Below are positions 55,030-63,696 of a stretch of DNA of 64,000 nt, piece after piece. Numbering within the stretch: the first letter of the stretch is position 1; every line of letters begins with the position of its first letter. Source of the stretch: Bradyrhizobium sp. CER78. GTDB lineage: Bacteria; Pseudomonadota; Alphaproteobacteria; Rhizobiales; Xanthobacteraceae. The position numbers and the translations under genes were made by a program. The stretch is taken from NCBI RefSeq assembly GCF_029846235.1, contig NZ_JARVWP010000001.1, forward strand, positions 620,001 to 684,000, written 5' to 3'. The notes beneath the pieces were generated by a model. That model was given only the letters and a program-made list of their open reading frames with translations. It had not been told where the DNA came from and made no database searches.

Positions 55030-56181
55030 TCAGACCACGATCGGAGCGACGTCGATCCAGCGCCGCTCCTTCCAGCTCTGCAGCGCGCATTCGGCGAGCT
55101 GCACGCCCTTGGCGCCTTCGAGCAGGGTGTATTTGTACGGCGCATCCTCGCAGACATGGCGGATGAACATCTCCCACTGCTCCTTGAATCCGTTGTCGTA
55201 GACGACGTTCTCCGGCAGCTTCTGCCAATCGGCATAGAAATCGTGCATGCGCTTCTCGTCCGGATTCCACACCGGCCGCGGCGTCGCCTGGCGCGCCTGG
55301 ATCACGCAGTCGGTCAGGCCCGCGACCGCGGAGCCATGGGTGCCGTCGACCTGGAAGGTGACGAGATCGTCGCGGTAGACCCGCGTCACCCAGCTCATGT
55401 TGATATGCACGATCACACCACCCTTCAGCTTGAACGTGGCGTAAGCGGAATCGTCGGCGGTCGCCTGGTACTTCCCGCCCTTCTCGTCATAGCGCTCGGG
55501 GATATCGGTCGTACCGATACAGACCACGCTCTCGACCTCGCCGAAGAGATTGTCGAGCACATAGCGCCAGTGGCAGACCATATCCAGGATGATGCCGCCG
55601 CCATCCTCGGCGCGGTAGTTCCACGACGGCCGCTGCGCCTCCTGCCAGCCGCCCTCGAATACCCAATAGCCGAACTCGCCCCGCACCGAGAGCATGCGGC
55701 CGAAGAATCCGGAATCGCGCAGGAAGGCGAGCTTCTTCAGGCCGGGCAGGAACAGCTTGTCCTGCACCGTGCCGTGCTTCAACCCCTTGGCATTGGCGAG
55801 CTTCACGACCGCGACGGCTTCCTCCAGATTGGTCGCGATCGGCTTCTCGCAATAGACGTGCTTGCCGGCGTTGATCGCCTTGGTCAGCAGCGAGGGCCGC
55901 GCCTGCGTGGTGGCGGCATCGAAGAACACGGTGTCGCCCTTGTCGGCCAGCGCCCGATCGAGATCGGTGGTGTGGCGGTCGATGTTGTAGCGCTTGGCGA
56001 GGCCAGCGACCTTCTCCGCGTCGCGGCCGACCAGGATCGGATCGGGCATGATGCGGTCACCGTTCGCCAGCTGCACGCCGCCCTGCTCGCGGATCGCAAC
56101 GATCGAGCGGATCAGATGCTGGTTGAGCCCCATCCGGCCGGTGACGCCGTTCATGATCAGGCCGAGGCGTTTGGTCGTCAT
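55030..56181 (-). CDS. Gfo/Idh/MocA family oxidoreductase
   Basis: A 383-residue NAD(P)-dependent oxidoreductase acting on sugars or cyclitols. The N-terminal Rossmann motif is unusual (IMNGVTGRMGLNQH), closer to the GxxGRMG loop of dihydrodipicolinate reductase than to the usual GxGxxG. The catalytic EKP motif is at 112-114. The C-terminal domain has DGGGIILDMVCHWRYVLD with the conserved Asp/His pair. It overlaps the enolase-superfamily gene (ATGA) and precedes DUF993. The substrate is probably a sugar, lactone or keto-sugar. Confidence 0.9.
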   Translation of the reverse strand: MTTKRLGLIMNGVTGRMGLNQHLIRSIVAIREQGGVQLANGDRIMPDPILVGRDAEKVAGLAKRYNIDRHTTDLDRALADKGDTVFFDAATTQARPSLLTKAINAGKHVYCEKPIATNLEEAVAVVKLANAKGLKHGTVQDKLFLPGLKKLAFLRDSGFFGRMLSVRGEFGYWVFEGGWQEAQRPSWNYRAEDGGGIILDMVCHWRYVLDNLFGEVESVVCIGTTDIPERYDEKGGKYQATADDSAYATFKLKGGVIVHINMSWVTRVYRDDLVTFQVDGTHGSAVAGLTDCVIQARQATPRPVWNPDEKRMHDFYADWQKLPENVVYDNGFKEQWEMFIRHVCEDAPYKYTLLEGAKGVQLAECALQSWKERRWIDVAPIVV

Positions 56182-57584
56182 ACTGTCTGCTCCTGCGAAA
56201 CGCGTGGTGTGGGCCGCTTGAGCGGCTGCATGGTGGACCAGTCCGGATGGATCGAACTGGCAAAGCCCGGTGTGGCGGCGATCGATCCGGTCAGCAGATC
56301 GCCGTCATGGATGGCGAGGCGGATCTTGCCGCCGGCGCGCGTGTAGAGATCGGGATGCGCGGTGAGGAAGGCGTCGGCCTCGTCGGCCGGGGTGTCGGCA
56401 AAGCCGTCGACGTAATGGTGCCCATTGCGCTCGGCATGGGTGACGCCGATCAACGCGCCGAGCGCGAGGTCCTGCTGCACGCCGAGCCCGGCCTGGCAGG
56501 TCAGATCCTCGCCACCGATGAAGTACCGATCGCGATCCGAACTCCATGCCGCTGCGCGCGTCGCATTGATAATCGACTTGTAGATGCCCTTGCACGATTT
56601 CGAGGAAATGCCGCGATAGCCGAGCGCCCGCGCCTGCGGGAAGGCATCATATGAATCGTCGGCCTCGTCGATGATGAAGTTCCGCGCGGCGAGCGTGCCA
56701 AGCGGCAAAGCCTTGGTGATATCGCGCGGCATCGGCTGCTCGATGTAGAGCAGGTTGGCCGCGATCGGCCGCAACGCGGCGTCATGGTCGAGCCGGTCCG
56801 CCAGCGCATTCAGCGCGGCAAGATCGGCATACTGCTCGTTGGCATCGAGCGTGACCTTGACCGCGTAAGACAGCTTGGCGAGCTCGTTGCCGATCCGCGC
56901 CAGCCGCGCCGCATCATGCGCCGGGTCGCCGTTCAGCTTGAGCTTGAAATAGCGTGCTGCCGCGTTCTCGTTCGCGTCGGCGACGCCGCCCTCGCCTTCA
57001 ACCTTGTCGTCCATCCCGACCGTATGCCTGACGGCGACACGATCGAGCCGCTTGCGTGTCGAAAGGAAGCGCACAACAGCTGCATCATCGATATCCTGCG
57101 TCAGCCGCGCGTCGATGCCGGCGATATTGCCGGCCATGCCGTCGAAGAAATTCGCGCTGGCGGCGCGCAGCAACGCGTCCAGGATCGCCTTGTCGATCTC
57201 GGCCGGGCCAAAGCCGGCGGCGAGTGGCGGAATGTCCTCCGCAGCGCAGGCCGCGACCTGCGAACCGATACACCGGGCATGCAGGCCGAACGCGGTCTCA
57301 AAGCCCTTGTTCGCCAGATAGAGCTCGCGTGCGATCGCAAGCGAGCGGCGCAGGCCGTCGAGCGACTGCGCTTCGGTCAGATGCGGTCGCTTGTCGAACC
57401 ATTTCGGCGCCAGCATTTCGGCGCTGGCGCCGGTCGCCCGGCCCTTGCCCTCCACCTCGATCTCGACCCGCACGAACAGCTGCGTCGACGCGGTGATCGT
57501 CACCGCACCGAAGCGGAACGGCCGTGCGAAGGCCAGCGGCCGTTCGAAGAAGGCGATATCGTTGACTTTGAGGCGAAGCGTCAT
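56178..57584 (-). CDS. enolase-superfamily protein (mandelate racemase/MLE-like)
   Basis: A 468-residue protein, longer than the usual 350-400 of the superfamily. Visible active-site elements are KLK (214-216, the KxK-type base), Asp247 in TLDANEQ, Glu282 in YIEQP, Glu307 in IIDEADD, and a Lys pair in SSKSCKGI (329-332) at the seventh-strand position. This pattern fits MLE- or MAL-type dehydration or cycloisomerisation. It would abstract the proton next to a carboxylate, as in acid-sugar dehydratases. The start is 12 bp after the ABC ATPase stop and its stop overlaps the Gfo/Idh start, so transporter and enzymes are one operon. Confidence 0.8.
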   Translation of the reverse strand: MTLRLKVNDIAFFERPLAFARPFRFGAVTITASTQLFVRVEIEVEGKGRATGASAEMLAPKWFDKRPHLTEAQSLDGLRRSLAIARELYLANKGFETAFGLHARCIGSQVAACAAEDIPPLAAGFGPAEIDKAILDALLRAASANFFDGMAGNIAGIDARLTQDIDDAAVVRFLSTRKRLDRVAVRHTVGMDDKVEGEGGVADANENAAARYFKLKLNGDPAHDAARLARIGNELAKLSYAVKVTLDANEQYADLAALNALADRLDHDAALRPIAANLLYIEQPMPRDITKALPLGTLAARNFIIDEADDSYDAFPQARALGYRGISSKSCKGIYKSIINATRAAAWSSDRDRYFIGGEDLTCQAGLGVQQDLALGALIGVTHAERNGHHYVDGFADTPADEADAFLTAHPDLYTRAGGKIRLAIHDGDLLTGSIAATPGFASSIHPDWSTMQPLKRPTPRVSQEQTV

Positions 57585-57596
57585 CGAAGGCTCGGT

Positions 57597-58442
57597 TCAG
57601 TCCAGCGACCCCTGCGTGAAGAAATGCTTGCGGATCCGCTGCACCAGCTCGGTGAAGACCGGATCGGACATCGTCTCGAGCGAGCGCGGCCGTGGCATCG
57701 GCACATCGTAGATCGCCGCAATCGCGCCGGGCCGCTCGGTCATCACGAGGACGCGGTCGGCAAGGAATACGGCCTCGGGGATCGAGTGCGTGATCAGGAG
57801 CACCGTCTTGCCGGTTTCGCGCTGGATCCGCATCAGCTCGACATTCATGCGCTCCCGCGTCATGGCGTCAAGCGCGCCGAACGGCTCGTCCATCAGCATG
57901 ATCTTGGGATCATGCACCAGCGCGCGGCAGATCGAGGCGCGCTGCTGCATGCCGCCGGACAATTGCCAGGGCAGCTTCTTCTCGAAACCCTCGAGCCCGA
58001 CCAGCTTCAGCAGCGCCTTGGCGCGGGCGAGATATTTGTCGCGGGCGAGCCGCTTCATGTCGATCGGCAGCATCACATTGGAGAGGATGTTGCGCCATGG
58101 CAGCAGCAGCGCGTTCTGGAACACGATGCCGACATTGCCGTGCGGCTTGGTCACCACCTCGCCGTCCACCAGCACCTCGCCGGTCGTCGGCGGCAGCAGG
58201 CCCGAGATCATCTTCAGCAGTGTGGACTTGCCGCAGCCGGACGGCCCGACCACGACAAAGAACTCGCCCTCATTGATGGTAAAGTCGAGCGGCCTCAGCG
58301 ACGGCACATCGCCGTCGCGCGAGCGGTAGGTCTTCGACACGCCTGATAGTTTGATGCCGGGCGCGGCACCGGCCGCGCGGTCCGACACCAGGCGCAGGTG
58401 CGCGGCGGGCTGCTCGGCAACTGTCTTCATCGCTGATTTCAT
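57597..58442 (-). CDS. ABC transporter ATP-binding protein (NitT/TauT family)
   Basis: A 281-residue ATPase with Walker A GPSGCGKST, signature LSGGMQQR and Walker B IMLMDEPFGALD, the form typical of the nitrate/sulfonate/taurine group (SsuB/TauB). THSIPEAVFLADRV contains the switch His. The ATG at 58442 (MKSAMK) is used; the frame further upstream reads through a family-A repeat. It drives the permease at 59630-60439. Confidence 0.93.
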   Translation of the reverse strand: MKSAMKTVAEQPAAHLRLVSDRAAGAAPGIKLSGVSKTYRSRDGDVPSLRPLDFTINEGEFFVVVGPSGCGKSTLLKMISGLLPPTTGEVLVDGEVVTKPHGNVGIVFQNALLLPWRNILSNVMLPIDMKRLARDKYLARAKALLKLVGLEGFEKKLPWQLSGGMQQRASICRALVHDPKIMLMDEPFGALDAMTRERMNVELMRIQRETGKTVLLITHSIPEAVFLADRVLVMTERPGAIAAIYDVPMPRPRSLETMSDPVFTELVQRIRKHFFTQGSLD

Positions 58443-58478
58443 GGTGTCTGGTCCAACGAAAGGCGCCCAATCCTCACT

Positions 58479-58558
58479 GTCATTCCGGGATGGTCCGAAG
58501 GACCAGGCCCGGAATCTCGAGATTCCGGGTTCGATGCTTCGCATCGCCCCGGAATGAC
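58479..58558. repeat. dispersed palindromic repeat, family A copy 3
   Basis: Nearly identical to the copy at 20601-20682, with the same ends and core CCGGAATCTCGAGATTCCGG. It lies inside the transporter operon, between the binding-protein stop and the ATPase start, so its hairpins would be present in the mRNA. Confidence 0.85.
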
Positions 58559-58572
58559 GGCGGCAATTGCCC

Positions 58573-59571
58573 TCACGAATTGCCCTTTGGCAGATAGTCG
58601 TTGGTGTAGAACGCCTTCGGATTGGCCTTGGCCTTGGCGTCGAGGCCGCCATACTCGACCATCAGATTGACCGACTCGGTCATGTTCTGGTCGGTGACCT
58701 GGAACGGCCGCTTGGTCTTGGTCTCCGGCGTGCGGTAGAGCGGGATCGTCAGCTCAAAACCCTGGGTCAGCGTGTCGATCTTGCCGCCCTTCGGATTGGC
58801 GTCGAGGATCGACTGCGCGGCCGCCTTGGGGTCCTTCTCCGCGGCCTCGACCGCCTTGGTCGTTGCCGACATGAAGCGGCGGACCAGGTCGGCGTTAGCC
58901 TTCACATAGTCGGAGTTCGCGATGATGCCCGACGACACCATGTTGATACCGTAGTCGGCGAACTTGATCGGATAGACGTCCTTGCCGGTGGCGTCCTTGA
59001 TCTTCATCGACTGGTCCATGACGTAGCCGAGCAAGAGATCGGCCTGGCCGTTGATGACGGCGTTGAGCTTGGTCTGGCCGTCGCCGGCAACGGTCTGGAA
59101 ATCGCTTTCCTTCAGGCCGGTCTTCTTCAGGAACAGCGGCCAGATCTGCGTCATCGAATCCGCCGGCGTGATCGCAACCGTCTTGCCCTTGATGTCCTCC
59201 GGCTTCCTGATGTTCTTGTCGGCAAGGCTCATCGCCGACATCGGGCTGGTCTGCAGCAGCACGCCGGTGGCGATCACGGGCGCGCCCTTCACCGCCGCGC
59301 GCATCATCGTCGGCACGTCGACATAGCCGAAATCCGCGGTCTTGGCCGCCACCGCCTGCGTGGTTGCGGCCGAGCCGCGGCCTTCCTGGATCTCGAGGTC
59401 GATGCCTTCGGCGGCATAGATGCCCTTGGCCTTGCCGTAGTAGAACGGCGCGTGCTCGCCATAGACATACCAGTTCAGCATCAGCACAACCTTGTCGGCG
59501 GCGGATGCCGGGGCTACCGCGAGCGCGGTCCAGGCCAATGCGGCGCCGGCGACCGCAATCAAACGCTTCAT
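58573..59571 (-). CDS. ABC transporter substrate-binding protein (NMT1/THI5-like)
   Basis: A 332-residue periplasmic binding protein with a signal peptide (AVAGAALAWTALAVAPASA, cleavage before ADKVVLML). The mature start LNWYVYGEHAPFYYGKAKGIYAAEGIDLEI is typical of NMT1/THI5-type and SsuA-like proteins. Members bind pyrimidines, riboflavin, sulfonates or small acids; the ligand here is unknown. It lies 58 bp after the permease and 130 bp before the ATPase, with a repeat in the second gap. Confidence 0.92.
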   Translation of the reverse strand: MKRLIAVAGAALAWTALAVAPASAADKVVLMLNWYVYGEHAPFYYGKAKGIYAAEGIDLEIQEGRGSAATTQAVAAKTADFGYVDVPTMMRAAVKGAPVIATGVLLQTSPMSAMSLADKNIRKPEDIKGKTVAITPADSMTQIWPLFLKKTGLKESDFQTVAGDGQTKLNAVINGQADLLLGYVMDQSMKIKDATGKDVYPIKFADYGINMVSSGIIANSDYVKANADLVRRFMSATTKAVEAAEKDPKAAAQSILDANPKGGKIDTLTQGFELTIPLYRTPETKTKRPFQVTDQNMTESVNLMVEYGGLDAKAKANPKAFYTNDYLPKGNS

Positions 59572-59629
59572 GGTTGTTCTCCCTTTATTGTCCGCGGCCC
59601 TTGTGTGGGCCGCTTGTTCGGTCGCTGCG

Positions 59630-60439
59630 TTAGGAAGCGAAACTGATGTCGTCGCGCTGGCTGACGTGCCAGGGGATCACCAGCCGCTCGATGCGGTCGA
59701 CGATCCAGAACAGGATGACGCCGAGCAGCGCCAGGATCACCAGCGCCGCGAACATCGTCGGCAGGTCGAAAGTGCCGATCGAGCGCTGCATCACGTAGCC
59801 GATGCCGGAATTGGAGCCGACGAATTCGCCGACGACGGCGCCGACCACGGCGAGCGTCACCGACACCTTGAGGCCCGAGAAGATCGCGGGCATCGCATGC
59901 GGCAGGTTGACCGCGCAGAACACCTTGAAGCGGCTGCCCTGCATCGCGCGCGCGAGGTCGACCATGTCGGGATCGACGGATTTGAAGCCCTGCACCGCCG
60001 AGACCACCACAGGAAAGAAGCCGAGCAAAAACGCGGAGATCACCTTGGGGATGATGCCGAAGCCGAACCACACCACGAACAGCGGCGCGATCGCGATCTT
60101 CGGCACGGACTGGGAGAACACCAGCAGCGGATAGACGTAGCTCTCGACCGTCTTCGAGCCCGCGATCAGCATCGCGACGGGAATGCCGAACAGCGCCGAG
60201 AGCAGGAAGCCGCAGATCGTCGCGTACGTGGTCGGCCAGGACTGCCGCAGCAGCTCCGGCCAGTCGCTCCACAGCACCGCGACGACGTCGCCGGGCGACG
60301 GGATCTGATAGGCCGGGATGTGGAACAGGCGGATCGAGAGGTCCCACGCCACCACGATGACCACCAGGAACAGGAACGGGCGGACCCACGCCGCATTCAG
60401 CACCTTCGATAGGCTTGAGGGGCTCTTTGCCTCCGCCAC
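59630..60439 (-). CDS. ABC transporter permease (NitT/TauT family)
   Basis: A 269-residue permease starting at GTG, with AGGGAG about 7 nt before it. Six hydrophobic segments are seen. The coupling loop is DLARAMQGSRFKVFCAVNLPHAMP, and GAVVGEFVGSNSGIGYVMQ is typical of SsuC/TauC. It is first in the transporter-enzyme operon, downstream of a palindrome-bearing promoter. Confidence 0.93.
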   Translation of the reverse strand: MAEAKSPSSLSKVLNAAWVRPFLFLVVIVVAWDLSIRLFHIPAYQIPSPGDVVAVLWSDWPELLRQSWPTTYATICGFLLSALFGIPVAMLIAGSKTVESYVYPLLVFSQSVPKIAIAPLFVVWFGFGIIPKVISAFLLGFFPVVVSAVQGFKSVDPDMVDLARAMQGSRFKVFCAVNLPHAMPAIFSGLKVSVTLAVVGAVVGEFVGSNSGIGYVMQRSIGTFDLPTMFAALVILALLGVILFWIVDRIERLVIPWHVSQRDDISFAS

Positions 60440-60469
60440 GTCACGCTCCCTTGCAGTTTCTCTGTTTTC

Positions 60470-60504
60470 GGTTAGAAATTAACCCGTTGGATAAATACTG
60501 TCCA
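60470..60504 (-). promoter_or_regulatory. transporter-operon promoter with palindrome
   Basis: On the minus strand TGGACA (60499-60504) and TAATTT (60476-60481) are separated by 17 bp. The palindrome GGTTA, 5 nt, TAACC (60470-60484) overlaps the -10 element, a plausible repressor site. The nearest regulator is the TetR gene 200 bp upstream; linking them is inference. Confidence 0.55.
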
Positions 60505-60574
60505 GCCCCTCGCACGCGGCAAAATCGCGCTGAAATGTGCAACTTTCGTCAGACGAGAATTATCGCTGAGTACT

Positions 60575-60660
60575 GTAGCCCGGATGAGCGAAGCGATATC
60601 CGGGGGAAATCTGTCCGCGGATGGTCTGGTCCCGGATGTCGCTTCGCTCATCCGGGCTAC
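60575..60660. repeat. dispersed palindromic repeat, family B copy 2
   Basis: Perfect 22-bp arms begin GTAGCCCGGATGAGCGAAGC and end with the complement at 60639-60660. The ends match 17207-17326. It lies between the TetR stop and the operon promoter. Confidence 0.85.
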
Positions 60661-60702
60661 GAGCTATGTGCCTGGCAATGACTACAGACGAACCGCGAGC
60701 CC

Positions 60703-61446
60703 TCACACCACCCGGTGTTCGCTGGTGCGCAGCAGCGGCATCGCGCTACCGACTTCGGCCGTGGACTTGCCGGTCAGCGCCGCCAGCACCAGCGCCGTCA
60801 TGTGCTCTAGGCGCTCGTCACGGGCGTCCTTCTTGAGCAGGTCGCGGCCGAAGATCACGCTCAAGGTGGCGCTATTGGAGAGATAGAAGAACGCGAGCCC
60901 CGCGATCGAGATATAGAGTTGCACCGGATCGACCGTGACACGGAAGTCACCGCTCTCGACCCCGCGCGTCACCACGGTGCGGATCATCTCGACAAAGGGC
61001 GAGTGCATCGACTTGACCTTGGTCGAGCGCTTCAGGTGCTTTGCCTTGGCGAGGTTTTCCGTGTTCAGCAGCGCCAGGAACTCGGGGTTGCGCAGAAAAT
61101 AGTTCCACGTGAAGTCGATCAGGCGCCCGATCGCCTCGGGCGGATCGAGATGCTCGAGGTCGAGCGTGCGCTCCTCGGCGCGGATCTTCTCATAGGCGCC
61201 TTCCAGCACCTCGAGATAGAGATCCTCCTTGTTGCCGACATGGTAGTACAGCATGCGCTTGTTGGCGCCGGCATTGGCCGCGATGCGGTCGACCCGCGCG
61301 CCGGCGAGGCCATGGGCGGCGAATTCCTGCTTGGCCGCCTCGAGAATCCGCAGCCGCATCCCCTGGGGGTCGCGCTGCCATCTCTGTATCCGCTTTGCCT
61401 TCGCCAATTCGATCGCCCGGTGATGCTGAGCTGATGAATGTAGCAT
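60703..61446 (-). CDS. TetR family transcriptional regulator
   Basis: A 247-residue regulator with the HTH at about residues 30-80 (RILEAAKQEFAAHGLAGARVD, then RMLYYHVGNKEDLYLEVLE). The C-terminal domain (about 110-225) has WNYFLRNPEFLALLNTENL and resembles regulators of nucleobase or sugar catabolism of the RutR-like group, though not decisively. It is upstream of and co-directional with the transporter and sugar-acid operon and is the likely regulator. The first 25 residues are an extra basic tail; the true start could be the Met at codon 30. Confidence 0.88.
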   Translation of the reverse strand: MLHSSAQHHRAIELAKAKRIQRWQRDPQGMRLRILEAAKQEFAAHGLAGARVDRIAANAGANKRMLYYHVGNKEDLYLEVLEGAYEKIRAEERTLDLEHLDPPEAIGRLIDFTWNYFLRNPEFLALLNTENLAKAKHLKRSTKVKSMHSPFVEMIRTVVTRGVESGDFRVTVDPVQLYISIAGLAFFYLSNSATLSVIFGRDLLKKDARDERLEHMTALVLAALTGKSTAEVGSAMPLLRTSEHRVV

Positions 61447-61515
61447 GACGCGCGACGTTTGAGAACGAATGTTGTCGTGACGGCCATGCGGGAATATTTC
61501 TCACAGTGCCCCTTC

Positions 61516-61641
61516 GTCATTCCGGGGCTCGCGAAGCGAGAGCCCGGAATCCATCGGACTGCGTGCTCCTTGGATGAATGGATTCCGGGCTCGCGCCAAG
61601 AGGCGCGCCCTCAGGTGCGCAATTGCGCACCGGGGAATGAC
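61516..61641. repeat. dispersed palindromic repeat, family A variant (copy 4)
   Basis: Bounded by gtcattccgggg and ccggggaatgac. The interior differs: GGCTCGCGAAGCGAGAGCC, then an inverted pair GGAATCCAT/ATGGATTCC, and a last hairpin GGTGCGCAATTGCGCACC. It is longer than copies 1-3. It lies between the VOC gene stop and the TetR start. Confidence 0.75.
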
Positions 61642-61699
61642 GATGAGGCTTATTATCCGCCGCGCACGCTGTCGGGACGACGCGCGGATTGAACGCGGC

Positions 61700-62560
61700 C
61701 TAGTCTGGCTTTCCCTGTGAGGGCTGCACCAGGAGCGTCGGCACGCCGCAGGTACCGTTGCGCACCGTCATCACGCGCGTGCCGGGCTTGCGGCCGGTGC
61801 GAATCTCCGAGACGTCGACGCCGGCGGCAACCAGCCGCGCATGCGTAGCATCGGCATCAACGACGCGCCAGCAGATGCCGCGCAGCCGGTCCGGCGCGTC
61901 GGTCGCCGCCTTGTCGTTCCCTTTGGCCGGCCGGTGCGTGACCTCGACGACGAGGTCACCGCAGCGGAAGAACATCAGCCGGCCCCACTCAGGATGCGAC
62001 CGGTCGAGTGCCATGTCGAGCCCGAGTCGCGCGCCATAGAGCGCTGCGGCGCGTTCCGGGTCGGCCGTCGAAACCACGACGTGATCCATCGCGGTGATCG
62101 AGGCCGGCGTGGTGCGGACCGACAGCGGCCGCTCCTGCTCCCGTTCCAGGAAGAACATGCGTACGCCGCGCGTCGCATCGGTCGCCGCACGCGTGCGTTT
62201 CCACGACAGCGTGGCGCCGCTGGTCTCGTCGCGGCTTTCGACCTCGGCGACAGGTTCGGGCTTCAGCGTCAACCGGTCGAGCCTGCGGTGCGTCCTGGCG
62301 ATATCGCTGGTGCGGAAGCAGAGGCTCGCGAGCCCCTCGCCCTGGGTCGCGAGCGCAGTACGAACTCGCTGGGCAGCATCGTCATCGCCGCGCGGCGCCA
62401 TCAATTCCAGCGTCGTGTTGTCGAGCGTGAACAGCACGCGGTCGGCGCCGTCGCCGCTGTTGCGCCAGGCCGGCGCCCGCGCGAACAGCGTCTCATAGGC
62501 GGCGCTGGCGGCGGCGATGTCCCCGGTCAGGACGACGACGTGGTCAAGACCGGTAATCAT
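61700..62560 (-). CDS. two-domain VOC family (glyoxalase-like) protein
   Basis: A 286-residue protein of two vicinal-oxygen-chelate modules. The first (about 1-110) starts ITGLDHVVVLTGD and the second (about 155-275) starts ITAMDHVVVSTADPERAAALYG. Candidate metal ligands are the His of both DHVVV strands and the Glu in TTLELMAP and LVVEVTH. The family includes glyoxalases, dioxygenases and resistance proteins; the substrate is unknown. It is divergent from the kinase gene by 221 bp. Confidence 0.87.
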   Translation of the reverse strand: MITGLDHVVVLTGDIAAASAAYETLFARAPAWRNSGDGADRVLFTLDNTTLELMAPRGDDDAAQRVRTALATQGEGLASLCFRTSDIARTHRRLDRLTLKPEPVAEVESRDETSGATLSWKRTRAATDATRGVRMFFLEREQERPLSVRTTPASITAMDHVVVSTADPERAAALYGARLGLDMALDRSHPEWGRLMFFRCGDLVVEVTHRPAKGNDKAATDAPDRLRGICWRVVDADATHARLVAAGVDVSEIRTGRKPGTRVMTVRNGTCGVPTLLVQPSQGKPD

Positions 62561-62781
62561 GGCGTTGGCCTCCCCAAATCTGCCGTCATGGTGCTTCTCC
62601 TTGCGCGTATCGGAACCACGACCTGCTGCCGGCCGTTATGCCGCATACCAGAACGGGCGACACATTCATCATCTCTACCTGTAAACCAAGCAGGGTTGCG
62701 AATAATTTCAGCGATATCGGCCGATCAGCGGTGCTAGTCTAGTCCGTGGCCGGGACCACACCAAGCGACGACGGGAAGCGA

Positions 62782-63675
62782 ATGCAGGCTCTCTTCATTG
62801 GACAGACCTATATCGACGTCACCTTCATCACAGATCACATGCCGGTCGGCGACGAGAAACACGTCGCCGACGCCTATGCCGTCTCCTTCGGCGGCAACGC
62901 GGTGACCGCTGCGTTCTGCTGCGCCAAGCTCGGCGTCGAGCCGGACCTGATCGCCACCATGGCCAATGACTGGCTGGGGCGGATGTTCTGGGACATGGCC
63001 GACCGGTATGGCCTCTCGTTCCACCCGCGCAAGGTCAACTCCTCCTCGTTGTCCTTCATCATGCCCAACGACGGCAAGCGCGCCATCGTCCGCTGCCGCG
63101 ACGACCAGCACATCCATCCCTTTCCGCTGCTGAACATCAAGGGCTGCCGCGCGCTGCACATCGACGGCCACCAGCCGGACGCCGCGATCCATTATGCGAA
63201 GCTCTGCCGTGAGGACGGCATCATGACCTCGCTCGACGGCGGTGGCCTGCGCACCAACACCCATGAGCTGCTCGCCTTCATCGACGTTGCGATCGTCGCC
63301 GAACGGCTGTGCGAGCAGATGGACAAGACGCCGGAGCAGATGCTCGACTATCTCAAGAGCCGCGGCTGCAAGATCGGCGGCGTCACCATGGGCGAGCGCG
63401 GCCTGCTCTGGTATGACGAGACGGGTACGGTGCAGACGCTGCCGGCGTTTCCGATCCCGCGCAAGCGCGTGATCGACACCAACGGCGCCGGCGACGTCTT
63501 CCACGGCGCCTACATCTATTCCTATCTCGCCAATCCCGGCAAAGCCTGGCATGAGCATTTCGAGTTCGCGCGCGCGGCGTCGACCTACAAGATCCAGAAG
63601 CTCGGTAACGAGGCCGGCCTGCCGACGCTCGACGATATCGCCGCGGTGAAGCAGGAGTTCGGCGCCGCGGTTTGA
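62782..63675 (+). CDS. PfkB family sugar kinase
   Basis: A 297-residue PfkB-family kinase. The N-terminal sugar-binding strand is MQALFIGQTYIDVTFI, FGGNAVTAAFCCAKLG is the first signature region, and the catalytic motif DTNGAGDVFHG carries the Asp base near the end. The start at 62782 has GGGAAG just upstream; an alternative GTG at 62746 adds 12 residues. The phosphorylated sugar is unknown. A second kinase follows in the same direction after 21 bp, probably in one operon. Confidence 0.9.
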   Translation: MQALFIGQTYIDVTFITDHMPVGDEKHVADAYAVSFGGNAVTAAFCCAKLGVEPDLIATMANDWLGRMFWDMADRYGLSFHPRKVNSSSLSFIMPNDGKRAIVRCRDDQHIHPFPLLNIKGCRALHIDGHQPDAAIHYAKLCREDGIMTSLDGGGLRTNTHELLAFIDVAIVAERLCEQMDKTPEQMLDYLKSRGCKIGGVTMGERGLLWYDETGTVQTLPAFPIPRKRVIDTNGAGDVFHGAYIYSYLANPGKAWHEHFEFARAASTYKIQKLGNEAGLPTLDDIAAVKQEFGAAV

Positions 63676-63696
63676 CAGGGCTGAATGGGGTTGGGC

